A DNA stretch of 64,000 nt from Sisyra terminalis (Eukaryota; Arthropoda; Insecta; Neuroptera; Sisyridae). The notes under the pieces were generated by a model, which saw only the letters and a program-made list of their open reading frames with translations, was not told the origin of the DNA and did no database searches. Below are positions 23,601-43,510 of this stretch, piece by piece. The stretch spans positions 22,421,001-22,485,000 of the forward strand of contig OY292275.1 in the NCBI GenBank assembly GCA_958496175.1, in the 5' to 3' direction. A program made the translations under genes and the position numbers. Positions within the stretch are counted from its first letter, which is position 1. Each line of letters begins with the position of its first letter.

Positions 23601-26268
23601 ACAGCAGAAGAAAAAGGTGAAAATACCAATGGCATCAAACGGCAATTGCTCACTTTGTATTGTAAAAATAAAGAAAACGATGCAAAACTAAAAGAATTGG
23701 TTGAAAAACTACGTTCAGATCCTAAATTTGAATTTACTAGTGGCTTGTATGCACAATTAATCGATTATTATACACAAATTGAAGATTTAAACACAGCATT
23801 AACTTATGTAGAAGAATTAGCAAAGAAGGATCCTGAATCTTCAATTGATGATATTAAAGTTATAAAATTGGCACATTTGATGATTAAGAATAATCAGTTT
23901 GATGAGGCTCTTAAATATATAAGTTCGCAAAAAAGAAATCGAAAACTGGAAGAAAGAACATTTGTTTACAACACTGTTTGTTGGAAAATATTGAGTTATT
24001 TAGCTGATGAAGGACGAGCAGAAGATCTTCAAAAGTTATTTGATACTTTGATTTCGAATGATTATATAGAGGCAAATAATGTTTTGTTAGGACCATTGGT
24101 TAAAGTTCATCTTCTAAATAATAATATCGAGGAAGCTATGAAAGCTTTTGAAAATGCTTGCAATAAACATCGTTGCACTCCATGGAAAAATGAACTTACT
24201 TGCAAACTAATTCAAAATGAAGATGCGATAAACTTACAAAAATTAACGGATTTGAGTACAAGCATTCATGGAGAAGTGAACAGTTTATATGATTTAGTGT
24301 TTGCTTTTGTTGAATGTGGAAGAGTTCGTCAAGCTCGAAAAATTCTGGAGACGCCTGGATTGCGAAATCGTCAATCACGAGTGGATACAATTTGTGAACG
24401 TTATAGTACAGAAGGACAAGTCGATCCTTTGGAAGGCTTAGTTGAAGCAACTAAAGATTTACATCACATCGACAGAGCCAATATTTTCCAGCACTTATTA
24501 AACACGTACATTAAACAAAATAAGGTGCAAGAAGCACTTGGACTGTGGACTCGTATGCAAGAAGAGGACACTCAACCAACGGACATTTTCCTATTCAAAC
24601 TAGGACAATTCTTAAAAGAAAAAGGCGAACGAGTCCCTTTTGTTATCCCAAAAATTGCTGATCCTAAACTAGATAGTTTAGAAACCCAAAATGAAAAACC
24701 AATTTCAATGAAAACCAAAATTCAACCTTCCAAAATATCAGATGAATTATTTAATTTTCGTAAAGCTATCAAGTCAGCAAATTTAGATGAAGCACTCCAA
24801 TGTAAACAAAAACTCAATGTTAATCAGTTAAGTGTTCTTGATCAGTCATTATTAGTGGAGTTATTGGTAAAAAGCGAACGTTTACACGATGCGAAAAAAC
24901 ATGTTATTGAAATGTTGGATAAAAATATGCACCCAATACCACGTGTATTTCGATTCTTTTTAAATAAATTAGCTCAATCTGGTGATTGCGAGGCTATGGA
25001 TTTGATAGGAAAACGAATGGATCAAGAAGTTAAAAAACTAGTTTCTTTTGATAATAGACTTTGTCATGCTAACATTGTAGCCGGAAAATCTTCGGAATTT
25101 CTCAAGAAAATGGAAAATGATATAATTTCTGCGAATGGAGATCCGAAAAAAATTCAAGAGCTATCCGATGCTTTTCCACGTGGAGGAATTCTTGGCATTT
25201 TAGATTCACACCCGGAATTGATTCCTCAATGTAAGTATTTCTGATTACATGATAAAATTACACGAACATCACCATTGATTTCGTCTAAAATGCTATAACG
25301 TCCTGTATTTGGGTAGCATTAGTTAATGCTTGCAATCAGCTAAATGTAAACAATTCTTAAGTGATTCTTAAAAATCGCTTATCAAAAAAACACCCTTAAG
25401 TTATTTTGGCAATATTTAAAAAATGGGTTAACAAATCGTCGTGTCAAACGACACTGCTATAAAAAAACTTCCACCATTAATTTTGCAAGCGAACAACTGT
25501 TTTCCCTTTTGTAGTTATTTTATAGCGATGCAAATAAAAATGAAGTTGTTGAAATAATTATCCATGCTAAATGCTAAAAAATACTATAAATATTAAAGCG
25601 TTTGTTTTTTTAATCGCTATCTATATATTTATTAATAGGTGCATTTTTTTTTTTGCATTATGTCTTGTGTAATTTTCCTCATTCAGAGCTTTATGACATG
25701 CGTGTATTTTATTCTAGTTCAAACAACTCAAATTTTGTTAATTTGTTTCATTTTTTTCTTTTTAGTTGAAAATATTTCCAAAAAGTATGCCGAAAATGGA
25801 ATTATATCCCCTATGAATGTGTTATGGATGAAATACTTTATTGATAATCGAGTAGAAGATAGTAAACGCATCTGGAATGAGCATTTGGTTAACACTCCAC
25901 GATTAATGTTCCAAAGAATTGTTCAAGAAGCACGAGATACAAAAGATGAAAAGCTAATACAACGTTTGATCGATCAATTAAAAACAGCGACAATTAGTGA
26001 AGGAGCTCTGGGAAATGTTTATAGTTGTCTCTTGGATATTTTAATTTCAAAAGATCAAATGGAAGAAGCTTTAAAAGTATTAAATTCTGCTATATCCGAT
26101 ATTTCAGCAGAAAATATCAATAGAACGGCATTGTTAAGATTACAAAGTGGTTTAGAGAAAATAGGAAAACAAATACCTTGCCCAATACCAGCAAAAAATA
26201 CAAAAAGCAGTTCTTCATCTTCAAGTGATGACGAACCAGAAAAAGTAAAACATAAGTCAACAGTTTAA
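17662..26268 (+). CDS. bsf: LRPPRC-type mitochondrial PPR protein (bicoid stability factor)
   Basis: This PPR protein binds and stabilises mitochondrial mRNAs, as LRPPRC does in a complex with SLIRP; the fly orthologue is bsf. Exons are 17662-17801, 17877-18419, 20721-21973, 23518-25230 and 25766-26268. Phases all fit and give 1383 residues (human 1394). The N-terminus is a basic presequence (MASILRSSKFARYIVGFTRN). PPR repeats begin at about residue 150 (HYNALLRVYLENEY, TYQRLIARYCQEGDIEGA, VFNALIMGHSQ) and continue at the start of exon 3 (DTYTTLLCGYARKGD). More helical repeats run through exon 4. The C-terminus is serine-rich and acidic. Plus-strand frames starting at 20698 and 25639 include intron sequence and are not starts. 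AATAAA signals occur at 26272-26277 and 26352-26357. Introns 2 and 3 hold a MITE, SINEs and a foldback. Confidence 0.94.
18489..18622 (-). mobile_element. tRNA-derived SINE, copy 1
   Basis: Read on the minus strand, the element has an A box TGGCCGAGTGG (18610-18600), as in leucine and serine tRNAs, and a B box GGATTCGATCC (18571-18561). A tail ATCAAGCAAGTTTTCAATATTTC and GGATTTTTATTAAC follow, and the same tail words recur in the other copies. The two boxes are about 30 bp apart, as in tRNA-type RNA polymerase III promoters. It is not a tRNA gene, because acceptor and anticodon stems do not form. Confidence 0.7.
19064..19286. mobile_element. hAT-like palindromic MITE, copy A
   Basis: This 223-bp copy starts GGCTCATGTCCATCTTAG and has the shared internal words TGGCAATGTTGCATT and AAAGTAGAAAATGCAACG in inverted orientation. 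It is more decayed than copies D and E, and no clear target duplication remains. It sits in LRPPRC intron 2. Confidence 0.75.
19859..19919 (+). other. Short stable hairpin in LRPPRC intron 2
   Basis: The arm with TCGTCATTCCCTC (19870-19882) pairs with GAGAGAATGACGA (19898-19910). Flanking TACCTCAT / ATGAAGTA extend the stem around a loop of about 12-15 nt. The size would fit a pre-miRNA-like hairpin or a small foldback; sequence alone cannot decide. Confidence 0.4.
21996..22203. repeat. MITE-like element with 18-bp terminal repeats
   Basis: AATTCTCAAGTATAACGC at about 21998-22015 recurs as its exact reverse complement GCGTTATACTTGAGAATT at 22184-22201. The body is about 200 bp and non-coding. 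It begins about 25 bp inside the intron. Confidence 0.6.
23363..23470 (-). mobile_element. tRNA-derived SINE, truncated copy 2
   Basis: It shares the tail words TTAATAAAAATCC and AAGAAATATTGAAAA with copy 1 and has a B-box-like GGGTTTGAACC (minus, 23452-23442). The A-box half is missing. It lies just upstream of LRPPRC exon 4. Confidence 0.55.
25231..25765. other. LRPPRC intron 4
   Basis: This 535-bp intron (GTAAGT donor, TTTTTAG acceptor) shows nothing recognisable. Confidence 0.6.
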
Positions 26269-26804
26269 GCAAATAAAATACCATAGAAAATAGTTTCATA
26301 TAGATTTTTCCATTTTTATTTTCGTTGTATTAGTAATTAAAGATTTGTTTAAATAAAAGATGTTCAAGTAAAAAAATAAGACAATACTTCTTTAAGATCT
26401 GTACCATTTATGAAATATCTTTATTCTTAAAAGTTTTAAACAATTTTAAAATATTTTATCTAATTTTTGTAATTATAAATATGAATTATTTATATTCAAA
26501 ATTGTTGTCAAACATTGCAAGTTTTTAACGATCACATTCTACCTTCGTTTTATTCAACTAGTAAAAAATCACATTTTTCTTTTTGGAAGAATAGAATAAT
26601 CTACAGATTTCATATTGATTAAGAACGCTAAATTAGAAAATTTTGTATTACAGTATTGATTAATTGATCACTTCATTTACGATAAAAACTTTTTCAAAAG
26701 ACAAAAATTAAATTTTGGTTTCTGAATAGGTATATGCAAATATGACAACTAAGTTCACAATAGTAGGGTTTAATTTATTTTCATTACGGTTTAAAATATT
26801 ACTG
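26269..26804. other. Spacer between convergent LRPPRC and syntaxin 5 genes
   Basis: The spacer holds the LRPPRC polyadenylation signals (26272-26277, 26352-26357) and, on the minus strand, an AATAAA at 26779-26774 about 26 nt past the syntaxin 5 stop. No gene was seen. Confidence 0.65.
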
Positions 26805-29426
26805 TTATGCGACAAAAACAACAAAAAATAAAAAGAAAGCTATTAGCACCGCAAATATTTTTATCATTAGCCATCGATTTGAGGTTACTGATTGGAAATA
26901 TTTTAAAATTTGCGTATGAGCTGCTTCAATATTCAATTCAGCATCTTGGACATTTGTATCTATTCGTTCAACCATTTCCTCTTGTTCTTTGACCATATGT
27001 GCAAGTTGTTGGAAAATGCCTCCCAATTCAATAATAGTTGTTTCAATGTTTTGCATTGTTTCAGCTCTACTTTGCAAGTATGTATCGGTTTCATCATACA
27101 TAAGCATTTTTTGTTGTTGCATCTGCGAGGACGAAGATGGTACCATTGCACCATCCAAATTAATGCTTACCTAAAATATATGTTAATTAAAAAATGATTA
27201 AAAAAAATAGAAAAAATTATTACATGTTCATCCGCCAATAAAACACTGCCTTGATGATGCCCCTGTACTACAGAGGGGGGTAAACTACTCGATATTGGAC
27301 CCTGCGAAAATTGATCGCGTCGATGCTTTTGTTGTTTTAAACTTTCCGTTCTAGTTTCTAGGATTTGTTTAAAATCCGTCGACATTGAAGCTAATTTACT
27401 TTGCAAAGCTAAAACCACACTACTCGTGTGTGACATTAAATGTTTTCCTGTGTGAGAATTTTGTTGCAATTTGGAAATTTCTTGCAATCGTGCTATTTGC
27501 TGATTCAAGCTACTCAAGTCTCCTTTGATTATATACGTGAGTTCTTGGATTTCAGACGATCGGTCATTAAACAAAGACTTCTCTTTAGCCACTAAAAATT
27601 GAATAAATTTTATTGATTATCTTTGTAATACATTTTTTTATGAGTTCAGATTTTGATTGAAGATGTTTCGACGTTGAATCTTTTAACGGGATAACAATTT
27701 ACTTGATGGTTTATTTTACACAAAATTTAATAAATCCCTTATTGCATGGTAATTTACAATCATTTATATAAAACAATTTTTTTTTTCACCAAAACGCTAG
27801 CAAGCGCTCAGTGTACTATATTGTAAGGGATACGTAATAAAATAGAAAAATAATTGATGTTAAATTTCAATAGCTTAATAGTAAAAAAAATATTTAATTA
27901 GATTTCAAAATCAATTTAATGTTCTCGACTTTGATAAAATATTTTTTTCCGTCTACAAACAAAACAAAAAATGAGAGAATACAATAATGACAAAACAGAA
28001 CATTTCTGATCTATGGTAACCTTGCATGAAATATAAAAGTAGTACAGTCACCGAAGTCAACACTTTCTAGTATTTACTTATAAATTAAATATTGAGATGA
28101 CAATATTTTCCCTTAAGTACGTCCACATTGTACAGAGGGATCATAATATATACAATATATTGCAATGTTTGTGAAGAGTTGATTTTGATAACTTTTACTA
28201 CTGATATACGATAATTAGAAGATGAAATATAGACGATTAAATAATGTAAGATTGTGAAAAAGCTTATAGAGATTTTGAGAATGCTCGAATTTAGCGTAAT
28301 AGTCTCTTATCAATCTCCCTTTCGAATAAACAATGAAATATTAAAATTTTTTGGATAACAAGTATACTTATTTTCACACTGGACTAATAATAACAAATAA
28401 CTTTTTATTTTAGTACACTACAATGTTTATATTATTATAAAGTTAGCAATAAGCTTATATCATAAAATTTCTACAAAAAAAAATATTTCCATAATTATTC
28501 TGTCCATTTAATATTATAAAAATTTAATTTATTATCGATCAATTGGTTATCAATCTGTTTTAACGTGTCCTGTTTTGTCATAAAACCGTCTTTTTCTCTC
28601 AACTACTCTATTATCCCTTACTTTGACTTTATGTGAATATCATTATAAGTTTGGTTGAACCATTTTTAAATTCAAAAGTTTTAATGATCATAAATCTCCA
28701 ATTCACTGCCTTTCATTTTTACAGTGATTGTTTATAGAGTTAAATATGTGATTGTATGTACAATGGAGAATCCTGGCGAATCCTAAAATTATTGAAACAA
28801 ATAACAATTGGAATGGAATTTTTAAGAACCATAAAATAATAAACCATTTGGTGTTATCTAAATAAAGACAATATAAAATAGTGAATAATTAAGATATTGA
28901 AGAGTATACAGTAAAATAACAAAAGTATCTTCAATTAAAACCTTAATAAATAATTAAACCACACGAATGGTATTGGAGATTTATTATACTTACATAATGT
29001 TAATTTTTCTAACTTTGTATATGTACTAGCGATATTTTTCCCAATTATTTTTGCAATACTCATAAATTCGGAATGACTTCGAATAAAAGCGGCCTTGTGA
29101 GGATCTCGTGGGATCGTAAATCGAGATGCATTACGGCTTTGTAACAACCGCACCGTGTTGGTAAATTCAAGAGTCCGATCTTGAGACGTAGTATTCATTT
29201 CGTCAACGTTTTGAATACTATTTGTTTCGTTATAATTACTAGTTTCTACATCATATTGATTGCTAACGACTTGATTTACATATGGAAAACTTCTGCTGCT
29301 TGAAACTGGTTCTGGTTGATTCCACAAATGAGTCGAATTATTTGTCAGTAACGATTGGGTTTGTTCTGATTCAGAACCTGGACGTCTCCTTCGTGCAGGC
29401 ATTGCATTTTCAATTCCTTTATTCAC
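26805..29426 (-). CDS. Syx5: Syntaxin 5 (Golgi Qa-SNARE)
   Basis: This Qa-SNARE drives ER-to-Golgi and intra-Golgi vesicle fusion. Exons are 29426-28994, 27591-27224 and 27170-26805, in phase, giving 388 residues, or 380 if translation starts at the in-frame MPARRRR (29402). The arginine-rich MPARRRRPGS N-terminus resembles the ER-retrieval tail of long syntaxin 5. The conserved N-terminal peptide (DRTLEFTNTVRLLQSR), which in this family binds the Sly1 protein, is followed by the Habc bundle (LEKLTLLAKEKSLFND spans the first splice). The SNARE motif (SRAETMQNIETTIIELGGIFQQLAHMVKEQEE) has the central glutamine. A C-terminal anchor (WLMIKIFAVLIAFFLFFVVFVA) ends the protein. It is head-to-head with TRIM9, 399 bp between start codons. 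Confidence 0.96.
27592..28993. other. Syntaxin 5 intron 1
   Basis: This 1.4-kb AT-rich intron (minus strand, GTAAGT donor, TTTTTAG acceptor) shows no gene or clear repeat. Confidence 0.6.
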
Positions 29427-29825
29427 AAAAATAGCAAAATTTAGAAATTAATTTTTTCAGTCTACGTTTGACACAATTTTTTGATGAATTAAGACACTTG
29501 TTTGGACAATTGAAAATTAAATAACACTAAAAGTCAATGCAATATTTTAGTTTAGAATTGCAATTAATTTATTTGGAAAAATATATTAGTCAATGTGGCA
29601 GAGAAACGTCAGTGAATATCAGCTTTACCAACGTAATGTTGTTCGGGCAATGTCGGATATTTCCGTTCGCCTTAGTGTTTTTGGTTATTTCCCTTATTTC
29701 CCTATTATGTAATTGAAAGTTGGTACAAATGATTTGATTTAAGCAATAACAAAACAAAAAAAAAAGGAATAAAAGGAACAAGAGTGGTCGTTCTTGTTCG
29801 GGAGTGCAGATCGAGTTATTTAACT
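29427..29825. promoter_or_regulatory. Shared 5' region of syntaxin 5 and TRIM9
   Basis: The 399 bp separate the two divergent start codons, so promoters and leaders of both genes must fit here unless upstream non-coding exons exist. No TATA box is convincing. Confidence 0.5.
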
Positions 29826-37790
<7,965 letters not shown>

Positions 37791-40700
37791 ACTACTATTC
37801 AACAAAAGCACTGACCGCACATAAATATTTATGAAGTATAGATGTTTATTATTGTCGACATTATATTTATTTTTCGTTGAATCAAAATTTTATGATTCAC
37901 AAGCGACTTAAATGTTGAAAGGAGGATTCAGGGTACTTAACAACAAATAAAAGTATATTATTTTTATATTATGTCCATTTCGAATTCAACGTTAGCGTCA
38001 TTCTTAACAACTAGGATATATTATAAACATTGAAATAACTAAAAATATATCCAAATATCCTAGATTTCTTTGGAATATTAATTTAAGTAAGTAAAATATT
38101 TAGTTGTAATAAAGACTCGCTAAAATATCCATCCAGTCATTTCGATCTTTATTGACAATTGACGCAATGACATAAAATTTTGATTATTATTAATTTCCGT
38201 GTTATGAAATACCCATACACATTGAAGTAGTTTCCTGTACTTATACCACATTATTGTTCTGTACGATACATTGTAATAGTAATCGTTTTAATTTCAGTGA
38301 CTAACTTTTGGTTTACAAATATTTATTAGACATATTTTTAAGTTTCTCTTAAATCTCAATCAATATATTGTATCTATCGTACAAGTTTTTTTTTTTCAAA
38401 ATATTAAGAGTATCTGTTAACTTTTCTTTAGGGAAAAGATAACCGGCTTTCGGAAAGTTACATGCCATTAAAATTGAGCTTTTTATTATTATTTATTTGT
38501 TTAACTTTAAGTGCATTGAGTTAGTTAAAAATTATTGATTAGATTAAGGCACACAAAATATTTATATTCCACTATTTCACAACCTTCTTCAAATAATAGA
38601 CTCAATTCGAAATATATACATGTAAATTCGAAATGTCTTATATCATAAGATTATTAGTTGTTAATATTTATGCACAATTTATATCATACAAGTATTATTC
38701 ATATTATCCTGACTGAGTATGACTGAATTTAAGTGTTGATGTAGTTCAATATCAATATAAATGAAAACATTGTTAATTCTTATATATCTTATATGGTCTT
38801 TCATCGATTGAAAAATCTTTATTTTCGTGCTTCCTGAGTTTATCAGTTAATATTTACGATTCCGTTCTAGACGCTTTTAACATTAATTGGTGTTGGTTTG
38901 TTTTACAAATAAGTTTTATTAAATTCGCGATTGTAAAACAGATTTAGGTACTTTATATAAATATATTCAATCTAGTCTTACTTAATTTATAATATACTTT
39001 CAAATAATTGAAATTATAAATAATTGACTATGTTTTACTTATAGTTTTAATATTATAATTAATATACTTTTGTATTTTATAAACATTATATTGCCCGACC
39101 TGTAAAATACAGTTTAATAATAAAAGATTATGTTTTATTTATCATCCTACATCGTCTATACATTTAAATATATTTGAAAATAAACATCGCTTTCTCATTG
39201 AAAATGTCAAAATTTGCTTAAAAATTACATTCGAGTAAATAGTACTTTCAAAAACAATTACCAAACTATTTCTAACAGTTTTCAAAATTCGACATGCCTG
39301 ATTCAAGCTTATACCGCTTATACTTTTTTTTGTATTTCCTATAATGTACACAATTGTACAGAAATTGCATACACATCTTTTGAGAATTACAGCGGTTTTT
39401 AAACCATATTGATTAATGTAATTTTTGTATCTTACCCTGAACCTTATGATTAAATTGGATCTCTTTTGGGGAAGAAATAAGTTCCCAATTCACAGAATCT
39501 TTTTTTTTGCAGACAGTCGTAGACTTTCCAAAGGCACCGATCAATTGAATTCGTGAAGAATTTCAGAGCTTTGATTTGCCTGCTATTTTCATTTTTTTCA
39601 TAACTGCACCCAAGTTTTACAATCCACAGTGTGGACTTAATAAATTGGTACACGAATCGACAAAAATTGAATCCGATTTATCAAGTTTGTGGCCGATTAA
39701 AGCATTGTTCAAGGTGGATAAGATGGATAAGATTCACAGGTGGATAAGATGTCGAGAACTTCCATGGCTAGACCCTTATCAATGCCCTTCTCCCATGCCG
39801 CCCCTTTATTTGTAAATTTTAACTAGTCCTAGTGCATTATTACATGTGTGGTGCAGATTACTCCAATTTGGAGTTAGCATTTTTTTACCAAGAGAACTAA
39901 TATAAGGTATAGATAATAGCGGTATACTTTTTTCCAGTTGCCCCCTAGTCGCGCCCCTAGATGCGTGTCTAGTTTTCCTTACGGATTATTTACCTCTGAA
40001 TTGACCACAAATGGAATTAGAATTATATATATAAATTTTGTTAAAAAATGTTTATTTTATAAAATTTCCGGATTAATTTTAGCAGAACGTATAAATAACA
40101 TTACGTATATAAGTATTTCTTTCCTTGTCGACTTGCGTAAGCCCTGCTAAAAACCACGATTACCCTACCCCCTAATTGTGAATTTTCCAACTCCACAAGA
40201 TAATTTTTAATACCAAGCCTCTCGCCAAAGTCTTAGAAGAATTTTGTGTAGAAATTGATAATTGTAGAAAAATGTCCAAACTAACGTAAAAAAACCTTTT
40301 AAAGCAATTATTTTCAATAGTTAGTCAATTTTCTTTAACAATCTATAAAACATCAATCAAACTAAACAATTAAATGCTTTTTGTGGCATTTTATTAGGCA
40401 ATTACTTTACAAAAAATCATTTACTTGACCAATCGAAGGGGCAATTCATTATCAGATACTTATGGCGATAAAAAAAACGATTTAAAAAAAATTACCAAAT
40501 TATAGAAAAATGATTCAGTAATTTTAAAAAGTAAAATTTTCTATCAATTATTTAGAAAAAAAATGTAAACTTTGTGCTGTAATCCACAGGACGAAAAAAT
40601 TTCACATTATAATTCGCTAGAAGGCTTGGATTCATAATCCGTTGAGAAAACTAGACCTCATAATGAAAAGGCATCCCTTTGAAGTGAGCCAATTTCAGTC

Positions 40701-41150
40701 GAAATTTATCGCATAGATTTTCAACTCCTTAACTTCCCGTTTTGATTTTTCGGCCTATCCCGTAAAAAAATTGCATTAGCAATGTTAAGAATGATTCAGC
40801 CAATAAAACCATCCCTTATATTCTCTTTTTGCTGTTGAAATCTACTGCGGATTGTATGCAAAAAATTTGGGTCCTTTTTTACATTTAAAGTGCGAGGTAA
40901 TAGAATTAAGTTTTTCGGACAACTTGCTAATAGTTTGTATTTTCAATTTATACCTGATATTCATCCCTTGGCCGTAAAATCTTACTTTTACATAAGGTAA
41001 TTGCCAATGAATTAGGATAATTAAATGGCACGTGCCTGAGTTTTAAAGATTACAAACAAGTTAAAAATAAATTGAAAAACTAATCTGTTTCAAATATAAT
41101 CATAATTATGTTACATTGACAACAACTCTGCATGAAATATTACTTAAATC
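37791..41150. other. Intergenic between TRIM9 and histone H3 3' ends
   Basis: This is an AT-rich 3.4-kb region. It holds the TRIM9 signal AATAAA (37946-37951). A short repeated GGTGGATAAGAT motif occurs at about 39713-39750, and CCCCTAG-containing, less AT-rich patches near 39770-39970 may be transposon debris. The 60-80-codon frames at 39142-40150 do not look coding. Confidence 0.5.
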
Positions 41151-41189
41151 TTAACTCTTTGAAAAAAGGATTATGGCCCCATGGGGGCC
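41151..41189 (-). terminator. Histone H3 3' stem-loop and downstream element
   Basis: On the minus strand a perfect 6-bp stem GGCCCC/GGGGCC with a CAT loop (41189-41175) lies 22 nt past the H3 stop. CAAAGAGTTAA, the U7-type downstream element (through 41151), follows about 15 nt later. A loop of three bases is shorter than the usual four. Confidence 0.85.
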
Positions 41190-41210
41190 GAAATATGAGA
41201 TGAAGAATAA

Positions 41211-41651
<441 letters not shown>

Positions 41652-41706
41652 TTATAACTGAACGAAAGTTGAGTCACAAATGATGCCAACTCGAAAAAAA
41701 CCGCTC

Positions 41707-41714
41707 TTTTTATA
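41707..41714 (-). promoter_or_regulatory. TATA box of histone H3
   Basis: Minus-strand TATAAAAA lies 86-93 nt upstream of the H3 start codon, a position that leaves a leader of about 60 nt. Confidence 0.75.
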
Positions 41715-43020
41715 GTGTCACGAATATGCTTCACCAACGCGGCGATTTTATTGGATAACAAAACGTTTGATAGGTGGAGCCTGTCACCGACTATCTATGC
41801 TTCAACGTACTATTCATTATTGGAATTGTTTTTTTAAGTTAGCAGTTACCGAAATTAATTATTCTTATAGCTTTCTTTTCAACCCGTCGTTATTTAAAAC
41901 TACAAATTATACTTCATTCTGCTGCACATTTTTCTCATAAATAATTTGAATTATAAATGCATATAATTGTTACCTTCTTCTACTTTTTTTTCGTCCGAAT
42001 TATTCAAGAAATCAAAATACAAAATATACATAATATTCTTCTTCTACCTCAGCAACGTGAAGATGTTGACGACAGCTATCTATGTTGATTAATGATCGAT
42101 GTAATCTAATAAGTCTACCGTCAGTGAATTTAATTTAATGTACAAATATAACCAATTGTCTTCTTTGTTTTAGAAATTCTTTATTTTCTTTTCTTCCATA
42201 CAGTTGTCTCTATGCTAGCATTAGTTTCTTAACACTACCGAATGTTTGTTTAATCAGTTATCGGAAAACCTTGGATATATTTAATAAATGCAATCATTTA
42301 CTAAATTTTGAATTCAACCTAGAGAAAAGCCATTACATCATCATGTGTAAATATTGCACCGATCGTTATAAACATACTTCATAAAAAATATAGGAAGTTT
42401 TTTTTTGTAAAAATAGAATATTGTGGGTATTTTGCCACGTTAAACTTTCATCTACAGACTTATTAATAACTAAATAATAATAACTTATTAATAAACAACT
42501 AAAAAGTTGTTTATAAACAACATACAAATATAAAATACTTATTTTTATATTTATCCTGGCTTTAGTCTGTCGTTTTTATTGTTTATAGAACTCATAAACT
42601 AATAATTGTGACAATTTTTGAAAGTGTCGAGATTCGTACGTAGAGTATAAGTGATCGGTTAAATTTCTATTTATTTTCGACCGTCAGCAGTTATCATGAA
42701 TGTTCAGTTTTATTACTAGTTTATACTATTTCTTTATGTATCTGTAAGTGTTATAAGTAAGGTAAAAAAGATTAGTCGTTTAGGATTACTGACATTTAAT
42801 GGACTTATATATAGTATTGTTTATTTTTTATACCATTTAAAGATCATAAAGTACATTATGATCTTTACTTATTTGATAAAAAGATAATCAATATAGGAAG
42901 ATTGGTAGTTATATAGGAAGGTAGAATGATTTGGTCATTTTTTCATAAGCAAGTATGCACCTCAAGAAAAATTGAATGGATGTTAGTGCTAAAAATTCAA
43001 AACTGTTCAATGTTTTAAGT
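41715..43020. other. Spacer between H3 and H4 genes
   Basis: No gene is visible in this AT-rich 1.3 kb. In particular there is no H2A or H2B. It must include the upstream promoter of H3. Confidence 0.6.
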
Positions 43021-43061
43021 TTAACTCTTTGTGAATATTTTTGCGACCCCATAGAGGGGTC
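43021..43061 (-). terminator. Histone H4 3' stem-loop and downstream element
   Basis: On the minus strand the stem GACCCC/GGGGTC with a five-base loop TCTAT (43061-43045) lies 20 nt past the H4 stop, followed by CAAAGAGTTAA through 43021. The downstream element is identical to that of H3; the loop is two bases longer. Confidence 0.85.
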
Positions 43062-43080
43062 TAAATAAGATTTTTTTAAA

Positions 43081-43509
<429 letters not shown>

Positions 43510-43510
43510 T

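Noticed and set aside
25639..25765. Hydrophobic leader before the last LRPPRC exon, looking like a signal peptide
   Set aside because: It is translated intron; splicing at 25765/25766 keeps the frame.
39713..39755. GGTGGATAAGAT direct repeats as a minisatellite
   Set aside because: There are only about three imperfect units, too few to call a tandem array.
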